Assembly (NCBI GenBank): GCA_964364925.1
Contig: CAYIOB010000044.1
Coordinates: forward strand, 1 to 6,783
Reading direction: 5' to 3'
Length of the DNA stretch: 6,783 bases
Origin: JAMCZC01 sp964364925
GTDB taxonomy: Bacteria > Patescibacteriota > Microgenomatia > Levybacterales > UBA12049
Shown in pieces: positions 1-5,438 of this stretch. Both the position numbers and the translations under genes were made by a program. The notes under the pieces were generated by a model. It did not search any database. It was not told the DNA's origin and was given only the letters and a program-made list of their open reading frames with translations. Within the stretch, counting starts at the first letter, position 1. Each line of letters opens with the position of its first letter.

Positions 1-78
1 TTCGTCTCCTTTTTCGAGAAGACACTTCGTCATGAAGCTTCCTATATATCCTGCTCCACCTGTAACTAAAATTTTCAT
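1..78 (-). CDS. NAD-dependent sugar epimerase/dehydratase, GalE-like (N-terminal 26 codons only)
   Basis: The minus strand from 78 reads MKILVTGGAGYIGS and then about twelve more residues before running off the left edge. This is the first beta strand and glycine-rich loop (GxxGxxG, residues 7-13) of the Rossmann fold that binds NAD in extended short-chain dehydrogenases. The GAGYIGS form is the one usual in UDP-glucose 4-epimerase (GalE). Residue 15 is F, where GalE proteins usually have H. With the catalytic SYK triad and the substrate domain outside the window, the exact sugar cannot be named. The start codon shares ATGA with the stop of the upstream glycosyltransferase gene (75-78), which implies translational coupling; no Shine-Dalgarno site is visible. 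Likely role: a cytoplasmic supplier of a nucleotide sugar to the glycosyltransferases upstream. Confidence 0.85.
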   Translation of the reverse strand, partial: MKILVTGGAGYIGSFMTKCLLEKGDE

Positions 79-911
79 AATAATAAGTACTTTATATATG
101 ATACAGGAAATCTAAGAGCGGAGAAAAGAGAGAAAACTAAACCCTGCCACCCGTCCATCAAACCTTTATGTCTAAAATATGTTGTTAAAAACCAGTGCCC
201 CGGCTTTGCGGTTAAATATGCAAAAGCATAGGATAACTTTTGAAAAATATTTTTATTTTTCTGCTCATCTCTAATTTGCGCTGCAAATAAATCGTTATAT
301 AAATTCCATTTTTTTAAATAATGGGAAAAGTTTTTATATGGATAGTGCAAAAGCGCTGATTTTAGATATCCTACTTTTCCGTCAACAACCGCTTGTTCAT
401 GAACGTCTTTTTGCGGAAGCCTTCCTCTTCCATTTCTATAAAGTCTAAGGGTATAATCCGGATACTGCCCTCCCTTCATTAAAAACCTTCCCAAAAACAT
501 ATTTTTTCTCGGCATCCAATAACCATTAACTTCAGATTTATGATTTATGATTGATGACCCGCCTGCAACGCTTATGCTTGCATTGCGGGCAGGTTTATAA
601 TTTTCTTCATCTAAGATTCCTAGGATTTCATCTTTAAGTTCTGGAGAAATATGTTCATCCGCATCAAGCTGCAAAATCCAGTCTTTTGTAGCCATATCTA
701 TAGCCATTTGTTTATTGATATGAAAATTAGGTTTGTTTGTGGTAATTTTTATTTTAGCGTTATATTTTTTTGCAATTCCTACGGTTTTATCCAAAGATTC
801 ACCATCAACTATGATAATTTCATCAGCAATGTCTTTTATACTATCCAAACACGACGCAAGATTTTTTTCTTCGTTATATGTGGCAAGAACAACGGAAAGA
901 GTTTTTCTCAT
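75..911 (-). CDS. Family 2 glycosyltransferase, WaaE/KdtX-like
   Basis: A 278-residue GT-A fold enzyme that would transfer a sugar from a nucleotide sugar on the cytoplasmic side of the membrane. Visible motifs: the N-terminal strand and loop SVVLATYNEE (6-15), the nucleotide-binding DEIIIVDGESLDKT (30-43), the metal-binding LDADE (82-86), the acceptor-side GYWMPRKN (130-137), GGQYPDYTLRLYRNG (147-161), DVHE (169-172, candidate catalytic region) and LLHYPY (187-192). This motif order matches the WaaE/KdtX (lipopolysaccharide core glucosyltransferase) type of GT2; the acceptor here is unknown. The C-terminal part, about 225-278, is hydrophobic and basic, fitting peripheral membrane attachment. 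Residues 107-126 are foreign to the family: a 36-bp palindrome codes for P107-G118 and a heptamer array follows. The ATG at 911 puts the first strand at the proper place. Only 12 bp separate it from the upstream stop and no Shine-Dalgarno is seen. The 3' end overlaps the epimerase start by 4 bp. Confidence 0.93.
   Translation of the reverse strand: MRKTLSVVLATYNEEKNLASCLDSIKDIADEIIIVDGESLDKTVGIAKKYNAKIKITTNKPNFHINKQMAIDMATKDWILQLDADEHISPELKDEILGILDEENYKPARNASISVAGGSSIINHKSEVNGYWMPRKNMFLGRFLMKGGQYPDYTLRLYRNGRGRLPQKDVHEQAVVDGKVGYLKSALLHYPYKNFSHYLKKWNLYNDLFAAQIRDEQKNKNIFQKLSYAFAYLTAKPGHWFLTTYFRHKGLMDGWQGLVFSLFSALRFPVSYIKYLLL
535..555 (-). repeat. Three-unit heptamer array inside the GT2 gene
   Basis: On the plus strand the units are GATTTAT, GATTTAT and GATTGAT, exactly 7 bp apart; on the coding strand ATCAATC, ATAAATC, ATAAATC. 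It abuts the palindrome at 558-593 with a 2-bp spacer. It encodes part of SSIINHKS (residues 119-126), just before the conserved NGYWMPRKN motif. The two identical units each contain TAA out of frame. The one unit whose TAA would fall in frame carries TCA instead. Confidence 0.8.
558..593 (-). repeat. GC-rich 36-bp imperfect palindrome inserted in frame in the GT2 gene
   Basis: Arms 558-571 and 580-593 (14 bp each) enclose an 8-base loop at 572-579. On the coding (RNA) strand 11 pairs are Watson-Crick, two are G-U wobbles (560/591 and 569/582) and one is an A-C mismatch (564/587), so the RNA hairpin is better than the hairpin of the opposite strand. The element is much richer in G+C than the surrounding gene. 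It is exactly 12 codons long, codon-aligned, and encodes PARNASISVAGG (107-118), a stretch with no counterpart that I know in WaaE-like enzymes. It resembles the small interspersed palindromes seen inside genes of some Patescibacteria and, in concept, the Rickettsia palindromic elements. Only one copy lies in this window, so its repeat status is inferred. Confidence 0.7.
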
Positions 912-923
912 AAGCTGATGATA

Positions 924-951
924 CTAGGAAAACCTAGGTTTTACAAACCTA
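924..951 (-). other. Nested inverted repeats at the 3' end of the YfhO-like gene
   Basis: TAGGTTT (935-941) and AAACCTA (945-951) are perfect inverted arms around a 3-base loop. The same 935-942 segment is also half of a perfect 14-bp palindrome, AAAACCTAGGTTTT, at 929-942. A third pairing joins 924-928 with 933-937 around AAAA. These structures exclude one another. They cover the last codons and stop of the membrane-protein gene and end 12 bp before the GT2 start, which has no Shine-Dalgarno site. There is no U tract typical of a terminator, so a role in coupling or RNA stability is only a possibility. Confidence 0.35.
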
Positions 952-2564
952 AATGATAAAAATGCTAAAATATTAAATAATATAACAACCGATACGGCAT
1001 CTGCGATTGCCCTTAATTTTGTTTCTTTATAACTTACTTCGACAACATAAGTTCCTTTTGAAAGATTGAATAACATTACCCCCCTATAATTCATATTCTG
1101 AAACTGGATACTTAGAGGAGTTCCGTTTGCTTTTATTTCCCAACCCGGAAAATATAAAGTATTTTCTTCAAACAAAGTTGGCTTATTAACAATTAGTTGA
1201 TATTTATGATAAGTTGACTTTCTTTCCAATTCTTTTATTTGGGCATCTCCGTCAATAACATCCAGATATGCTTTCGGCTGTTTTTCCATAAATCTTACCG
1301 ACCAGATAGGCGCGCTTTCTCCCGTATCTGTTGTTCCTTTATAAACTCCGGTGTAAAAACTTTCCGGTTTGTAAAGATAGTCTTTGGGTTTCATATAATC
1401 TTTACTTAAAAAAAGAATTAAAATGCAAAAAAGGGCAACTACATACACTTGAAATTTCTTTGGTAAGACAGAAATTAAATATGCGCCTAAAACCGATGTA
1501 GTAAAAACAATAAGAGCAAGAAATCTCCACGGGAACTGGAAGTTCTGAAGAAAAATAATTCTACTCCAAATAAAATCAGAGATTGGAAACATTAAGAATA
1601 TTGAAACCAATGTATATAAAACAAGCAAAATCGACAAAAGATATTTTTCTTTATTTTTCTTTAAGATAAATAGCGTTACGGGCGATAAAAGAATTGCCAG
1701 CCATTGAAAAGGTCCAAATTGAACCGTAAATTGCCCGGATCCTCCGTAACTCCACGGACCATATATTATTGATTTCAAATCAACAAACCTGCCAACATAT
1801 CCTCCTTGAGTAACTATATTTCTTAAAGTATATTTCCCCTCCAAAAGTGCAGGAAACCAGAAAAACATTGATAAGACAAAACCTATCAGTATTAAGAATA
1901 AAGTATTAAGTATTAAGTATTTATTAAACTTTGACAACCAAATAAAATATAGGCAATAAACAATAATAAAGGGTGTAAACATTAAGCTTATTGCATTATG
2001 AGACAGAATAAGAAGAGCTAATGATACTCCTCCTAAAATTGCAAATTTATAGTCATTTTTTTTATAAAGTTTATAAATGAAATATAAAACTAACGGCATG
2101 AATGCAAAAGCCAGATTTTCTCCAATGTCTCCTCTTACATAAACTTCTACAAACCTATAAGGCGCATAAGTATATAAGACTGCTCCAAAAAGGGCTGCGT
2201 ATTTTGACGTAAATTGCGAAAGCCATAAGTACATAAAAGGCAAAGATAAAAACATCCCTAACATAAAAACAATTTTTGTGGAATCAACCAAAGAAAACCC
2301 GACAAAATGAAAAATAGAAGCAATATATGAAGGCAGAGGATACAAAAACTCTAAAATAGGATGTCCGTATCCCCAATTTAAATTTGCTCCCCATCTGGGA
2401 ATTAGATTACCTTCAGAAAGATTTTGATAAAAATTTGCAATTCTTGCTACATGATCCTGTCCATCATGAGTTATGGGAAGACCTGGATTAAAAAGTGAAA
2501 TGACAGGAAGAAATGATAATACTATTAATAAAAATAAAAACCATTTATTAATTTTTTTAATCAT
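924..2564 (-). CDS. Polytopic membrane protein, PTPS-related/YfhO-like (probable GT-C-type glycosyltransferase)
   Basis: About 546 residues with some ten or more membrane segments. After the first segment comes LPITHDGQDH (29-38, H33, D34, D37, H38), then ANLNWGYGHP and FLYPLPSY. This arrangement is known from membrane proteins with the 6-pyruvoyl-tetrahydropterin-synthase-related domain, thought to be GT-C-like transferases with acidic catalytic residues in the first outer loop. Further conserved blocks are VRGDIGEN (143-150), SHNAIS near 188 and NFQFPWRF (341-348). The C-terminal YFPGW (471-475) starts a small beta-rich outer domain that ends in a final membrane helix, as in YfhO-like proteins. 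Substrate unknown; transfer from a polyprenyl-phosphate sugar is inferred. An ATG at 2570 would add two residues, but AAAGGAG lies 3 nt from it and 9 nt from the ATG at 2564, so 2564 is preferred. It overlaps the upstream gene by 8 bp. A heptamer array at 1888-1922 encodes part of a membrane helix. Confidence 0.85.
   Translation of the reverse strand: MIKKINKWFLFLLIVLSFLPVISLFNPGLPITHDGQDHVARIANFYQNLSEGNLIPRWGANLNWGYGHPILEFLYPLPSYIASIFHFVGFSLVDSTKIVFMLGMFLSLPFMYLWLSQFTSKYAALFGAVLYTYAPYRFVEVYVRGDIGENLAFAFMPLVLYFIYKLYKKNDYKFAILGGVSLALLILSHNAISLMFTPFIIVYCLYFIWLSKFNKYLILNTLFLILIGFVLSMFFWFPALLEGKYTLRNIVTQGGYVGRFVDLKSIIYGPWSYGGSGQFTVQFGPFQWLAILLSPVTLFILKKNKEKYLLSILLVLYTLVSIFLMFPISDFIWSRIIFLQNFQFPWRFLALIVFTTSVLGAYLISVLPKKFQVYVVALFCILILFLSKDYMKPKDYLYKPESFYTGVYKGTTDTGESAPIWSVRFMEKQPKAYLDVIDGDAQIKELERKSTYHKYQLIVNKPTLFEENTLYFPGWEIKANGTPLSIQFQNMNYRGVMLFNLSKGTYVVEVSYKETKLRAIADAVSVVILFNILAFLSFRFVKPRFS
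1888..1922 (-). repeat. Five-unit heptamer array inside the YfhO-like gene
   Basis: On the plus strand the 7-bp units are AGTATTA, AGAATAA, AGTATTA, AGTATTA and AGTATTT; the coding-strand consensus is TAATACT. It encodes KYLILNTLFLIL, part of a membrane helix. A perfect tandem array of this unit would put TAA in all three frames within 21 bp. Here coding units 1 and 4, the only ones in phase with the gene, read AAA and TTA at that point. Units 2, 3 and 5, out of phase, keep TAA. Confidence 0.8.
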
Positions 2565-3909
2565 AAACATCTACTCCTTTTTGCCTCATAAAATAATAAT
2601 ACAAATAAGATTCGGGAACTCCTTGCTGAAACTCAATTCTCTTTCCTTGACTTATCGCTTGCAATACGGTTCTTTCTCTGTCGGCCAAACCGGTATCTTT
2701 ATAAGGAAGAAAATTGATTAGATTTGTTATCGCTATATAAATTAATATTATTAAAACCGCAATTTTGGGAATTATATTTTTAATCATCCATACTCTTGCA
2801 AAAAAATAAGAAATGATGAAAAGAGCAATAAATCTATTGACTGAAAAATAATAATCGCTTATTTCTCCACTATAAGTAGCAAAAACAAACCAAGGAACCA
2901 CAAACCAAAGTAAAACAAGATAGCAAAAAATTAATTTTTCTCTGGAAATAGATTTATATAAAAAAATTATAAAAAATAGAGGAAACGCAATGAATTTCAA
3001 TTGTGTCAATTTATCCATAAATAAGTAGGGACTAAATTGAATTAAACCATCTCCCGCAAGCTGAATAACTCTTCTTAAATGAAATCCGTGATAATAAGTG
3101 TTTATATAATTTGTTAAATGCGATGCCTGCGAATTGCCCTGTTTTATTTGCGCAATTGCATTTGGTATAAGCCAAATTAAAAACAAAGGTATAGATATTA
3201 GAATATATTTTATAGTTTGCTTGTTCTTTGGAAAAAATGGTAAAGACAATATAACAATTAAAGGAAGAAACACTGAAGTAAAATGTATCTGAAAAGAAAA
3301 ACCAATTACCAAAGAAAGAGCAATAATATATTTGGAATTACCTGTAATTATTTTATAAAGAAAATAAAATATCAGAATTGAAATTCCGGGAATAAAGTTA
3401 ACAGGCCCTTGTACTCTATCAAAAAGAATGGCGGAAAAAATAAATGTGTTTATAAATACGGCAATCAAAGCAACTTCAGTAAAAAATAATTTTTTAGAAA
3501 CATAAAATATAACCCAAAAAGTAAAAATACTTGTTAAACCTGCAAATACTCCGGAAGCAATGGGATTAAGATTAAATATCCAGTAAAAAAACGATATTAA
3601 ATAATAATAAACTGGTCCTATATATATTCCTGTATTCCCCTTTGCTTCGAATCCAACCAAGGGAAACCAGTGGTTGACTATTATGTTTTTTGCCGCCCAC
3701 GCATTATCAACCTGATCATAGCCAAACGGATTTTTTAAATCCATTTGGTAAAACCTTAAAAATAATTCAAAAAGAAAAATTATAAATAAAATTAAATATT
3801 CTCTTTTCAAGAGAAAAGAAAACTTTCTAACTAGACTGCTTGATGTTAGAAATCCTCGATGTTCTTGTCCTTGATTTTTAGATTTTTTGAAATTTTGAGT
3901 TCTATTCAT
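2557..3909 (-). CDS. Polytopic membrane protein, GT-C-type (GT39-like) glycosyltransferase
   Basis: A 450-residue protein with about ten membrane segments, the first at about 37-53. Directly after it comes YQMDLKNPFGYDQVDNAW (54-71). D65 and D68 sit in the first outer loop, where GT-C transferases of the PMT/ArnT type carry the acidic catalytic and metal-binding residues. Then come GNTGIYIGPVYYYL (91-104), corresponding to the GPxYYYL loop of this group, and FDRVQGPVNFIPG (163-175). It would use a polyprenyl-phosphate sugar on the outer face; this is family-based inference. The C-terminus (about 405-450) is soluble and short compared with its upstream neighbour. The N-terminal 34 residues are polar (many K, Q, N, S) and not typical. 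The ATG at 3909 is the first possible start because TGA lies two codons upstream in frame. It has no Shine-Dalgarno and is formed at the edge of a heptamer array. The 3' end overlaps the next gene. Confidence 0.82.
   Translation of the reverse strand: MNRTQNFKKSKNQGQEHRGFLTSSSLVRKFSFLLKREYLILFIIFLFELFLRFYQMDLKNPFGYDQVDNAWAAKNIIVNHWFPLVGFEAKGNTGIYIGPVYYYLISFFYWIFNLNPIASGVFAGLTSIFTFWVIFYVSKKLFFTEVALIAVFINTFIFSAILFDRVQGPVNFIPGISILIFYFLYKIITGNSKYIIALSLVIGFSFQIHFTSVFLPLIVILSLPFFPKNKQTIKYILISIPLFLIWLIPNAIAQIKQGNSQASHLTNYINTYYHGFHLRRVIQLAGDGLIQFSPYLFMDKLTQLKFIAFPLFFIIFLYKSISREKLIFCYLVLLWFVVPWFVFATYSGEISDYYFSVNRFIALFIISYFFARVWMIKNIIPKIAVLIILIYIAITNLINFLPYKDTGLADRERTVLQAISQGKRIEFQQGVPESYLYYYFMRQKGVDVYD
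2574..2580 (-). promoter_or_regulatory. Shine-Dalgarno site AAAGGAG that decides the start of the YfhO-like gene
   Basis: The coding strand reads AAAGGAG followed by TAG, ATG, TTT, ATG. The spacing is 3 nt to the first ATG (2570) and 9 nt to the second (2564), which favours the second. It lies within the last codons of the upstream gene. It is the only strong Shine-Dalgarno sequence I see in front of any gene in the window. Confidence 0.7.
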
Positions 3910-3942
3910 TAATCAGTAATCTGTAATCTTTAATCATTAATC
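3908..3942. repeat. Five-unit heptamer array filling the intergenic gap
   Basis: Five perfect-phase 7-bp units on the plus strand: ATTAATC, AGTAATC, TGTAATC, TTTAATC, ATTAATC (core TAATC; coding strand GATTA plus two variable bases). The gap between the two membrane-protein genes is 3910-3944, so the array occupies it almost completely and its edge supplies two bases of the downstream ATG (3907-3909). In this non-coding position the stop triplets of the units are kept without change. Confidence 0.85.
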
Positions 3943-3944
3943 CG

Positions 3945-5438
3945 TTAATGCACTCTAGTCTGTACAATTATTCCGCTTGGAAGTTTTTCACTATTTATTA
4001 TCTTACCATCTCCTGTCCTTTGTTTTAGCCAATCCGTAAGCCTTGAAGGATATTGAAAATCAGGCTCTAAAATAAAATAGGCAAGATTGGCTTTCTTAGA
4101 AGGAGGATAATGATACTTCCTCGGGCCAAGCCAAAGAAATAAATATTGATAAGTATAATCATAAACCGGGGGCGTGTAAACAACATATTTAAATTTTTTC
4201 CCGTCAGCCTGTCTATAAACATAATCTATAACCGCCAATTGATTTCTGTAAACAGATGCATCCCCAATCCATAAAGGCTTGCTAAGACTTTTATAAAGCG
4301 TACTTGGGTTAAGGTTTATTAAAAAAACTGCCAATGCTATTAAGGCTGGAGCCAAAACTGCAATTTTTTGTCTAAGTAAATACAAAGATATACCAAAAAG
4401 CAAAATATAAAATACCGGAAGTCCCACCAAATAATGCGGCCAAATATCGTGGTTGAAAAATATAGTTCCGATTAAAAATACAAAAACAATAATTATGGAG
4501 GTTGTAATAAAATATCTGATATTCTCGCCGGCCTTTCTGTATAAAACTATTAAACACAAAACAATAAAAAGGAGAATTACAAAACCCAATAATTTATTAT
4601 TCATCGCCAAAGTAGAATTAAATTGGTCAAAAAGTATATCTAATCTACTTAAAAAGAGCGCGGGTACTTTGGGCGCCGCGGAAGAACTTCCTCCGGAAAA
4701 GAATCCGATAAATGATTTCGTCATTAAGAATTCGTGTCTAAATTCAAAAAATATTCTCGGAAGAAAAATAATTAATCCCCCCAAAATAAATAAAGCTATA
4801 TTTTTTATTGATATTTTTTTTCTTTTAATAATTACTACCGAAAGAATTATTCCTATCGAAAGTAAAAGCCCGAATACTATTTCAAGATCAATATTAAAAA
4901 CAAGAAGAAGACCTAAAAGAAAATAATATTTTGATTTATCCGATGTTTCTTCCTTATATATTTTAATAAGTACCAATAAAATAAAAATTACAAACAGAGG
5001 AGCGATATTCGGATTCCATATTTGCGCCGATAAAGATATTAAATTCCCGGATACACTTATTAAAGCAGCCAGAGTTAACCCCAGAAATTTTCCGCCCAAG
5101 CTTTTTCCAAAAACAAAACCAATAATTATAGTAAGAATGCCTATTAAAGACATTGTTAGAGCTATTCCCTGGGGGTCGCCTGAGGCGGCTATAAAAAATG
5201 GAGCAAGAAGATAATACCACCAAGGGCCGTAAAATATTCCGGGTAAACCTGTAGTTGCGCCTATAAGAGGAATTTTATACAAATAAACAATATTCCAAAG
5301 AGCCAATAAATCCCGTCCAACATCATAGGTAAAAGCAAAGGAATTTGTGTAAACTCCCCAGAGCCTTAAAAAAGAACCGATAAGAACTATCAGGCACAAT
5401 ACAAAAAGTTCTTTTTTAAAAAATCTTGATAAATTCAT
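3945..5438 (-). CDS. Polytopic membrane protein, GT-C-type glycosyltransferase with C-terminal soluble domain
   Basis: A 497-residue protein. The first membrane helix (about 10-28) is followed by FTYDVGRDLLAL (36-47), with D39 and D43 at the usual GT-C catalytic-loop position. Next is TTGLPGIFYGPWWYYLLAP (62-80), matching the GPWWYYL loop of the same group. WNPNIAPLF (141-149) and PRIFFEFRHEFL (227-238) are further blocks I associate with this GT39-like group. About ten membrane segments end near residue 376. The rest (380-497) is a soluble, probably outer, domain with YTPPVYDYTYQYLFLW and LAYFILEPD. Residues 247-259 (GGSSSAAPKVPA) form a flexible small-residue loop. Role: inferred transfer of a sugar from a polyprenyl-phosphate carrier; donor and acceptor unknown. 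The ATG shares ATGA with the stop of the upstream gene (5435-5438). AGGA sits only 2 nt away, so coupling by overlap is more likely than independent initiation. Confidence 0.85.
   Translation of the reverse strand: MNLSRFFKKELFVLCLIVLIGSFLRLWGVYTNSFAFTYDVGRDLLALWNIVYLYKIPLIGATTGLPGIFYGPWWYYLLAPFFIAASGDPQGIALTMSLIGILTIIIGFVFGKSLGGKFLGLTLAALISVSGNLISLSAQIWNPNIAPLFVIFILLVLIKIYKEETSDKSKYYFLLGLLLVFNIDLEIVFGLLLSIGIILSVVIIKRKKISIKNIALFILGGLIIFLPRIFFEFRHEFLMTKSFIGFFSGGSSSAAPKVPALFLSRLDILFDQFNSTLAMNNKLLGFVILLFIVLCLIVLYRKAGENIRYFITTSIIIVFVFLIGTIFFNHDIWPHYLVGLPVFYILLFGISLYLLRQKIAVLAPALIALAVFLINLNPSTLYKSLSKPLWIGDASVYRNQLAVIDYVYRQADGKKFKYVVYTPPVYDYTYQYLFLWLGPRKYHYPPSKKANLAYFILEPDFQYPSRLTDWLKQRTGDGKIINSEKLPSGIIVQTRVH

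Noticed and set aside
912..923. Promoter or Rho-independent terminator in the short gaps between genes
   Set aside because: Gaps are 12 and 35 bp or negative; the hairpins at 924-951 lack a following U tract, and no convincing -35/-10 pair was found for the minus strand.
2473..2721. An 82-residue plus-strand open frame, and similar ones at 651-956 and 733-918
   Set aside because: They are antisense to clearly conserved genes, have no ribosome-binding site worth naming and no recognisable protein features.
4658..4712. Local GC-rich patch with a short GGAAG/CTTCC dyad (4680-4691), considered as a second inserted palindrome
   Set aside because: The arms are only 5 bp with a 2-base loop, and the encoded small-residue loop GGSSSAAPKVPA is a plausible linker between membrane helices; not enough to call an element.
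4453..4926. A 157-residue open frame on the plus strand
   Set aside because: It lies wholly inside the GT-C gene on the minus strand, is rich in K, N and I as expected of an AT-rich antisense frame, and shows no family motif.
4963..5223. Minus-strand frames of 61 and 86 residues inside 3945-5438
   Set aside because: They are out-of-frame shadows of the same GT-C gene; the main frame carries all the conserved motifs.
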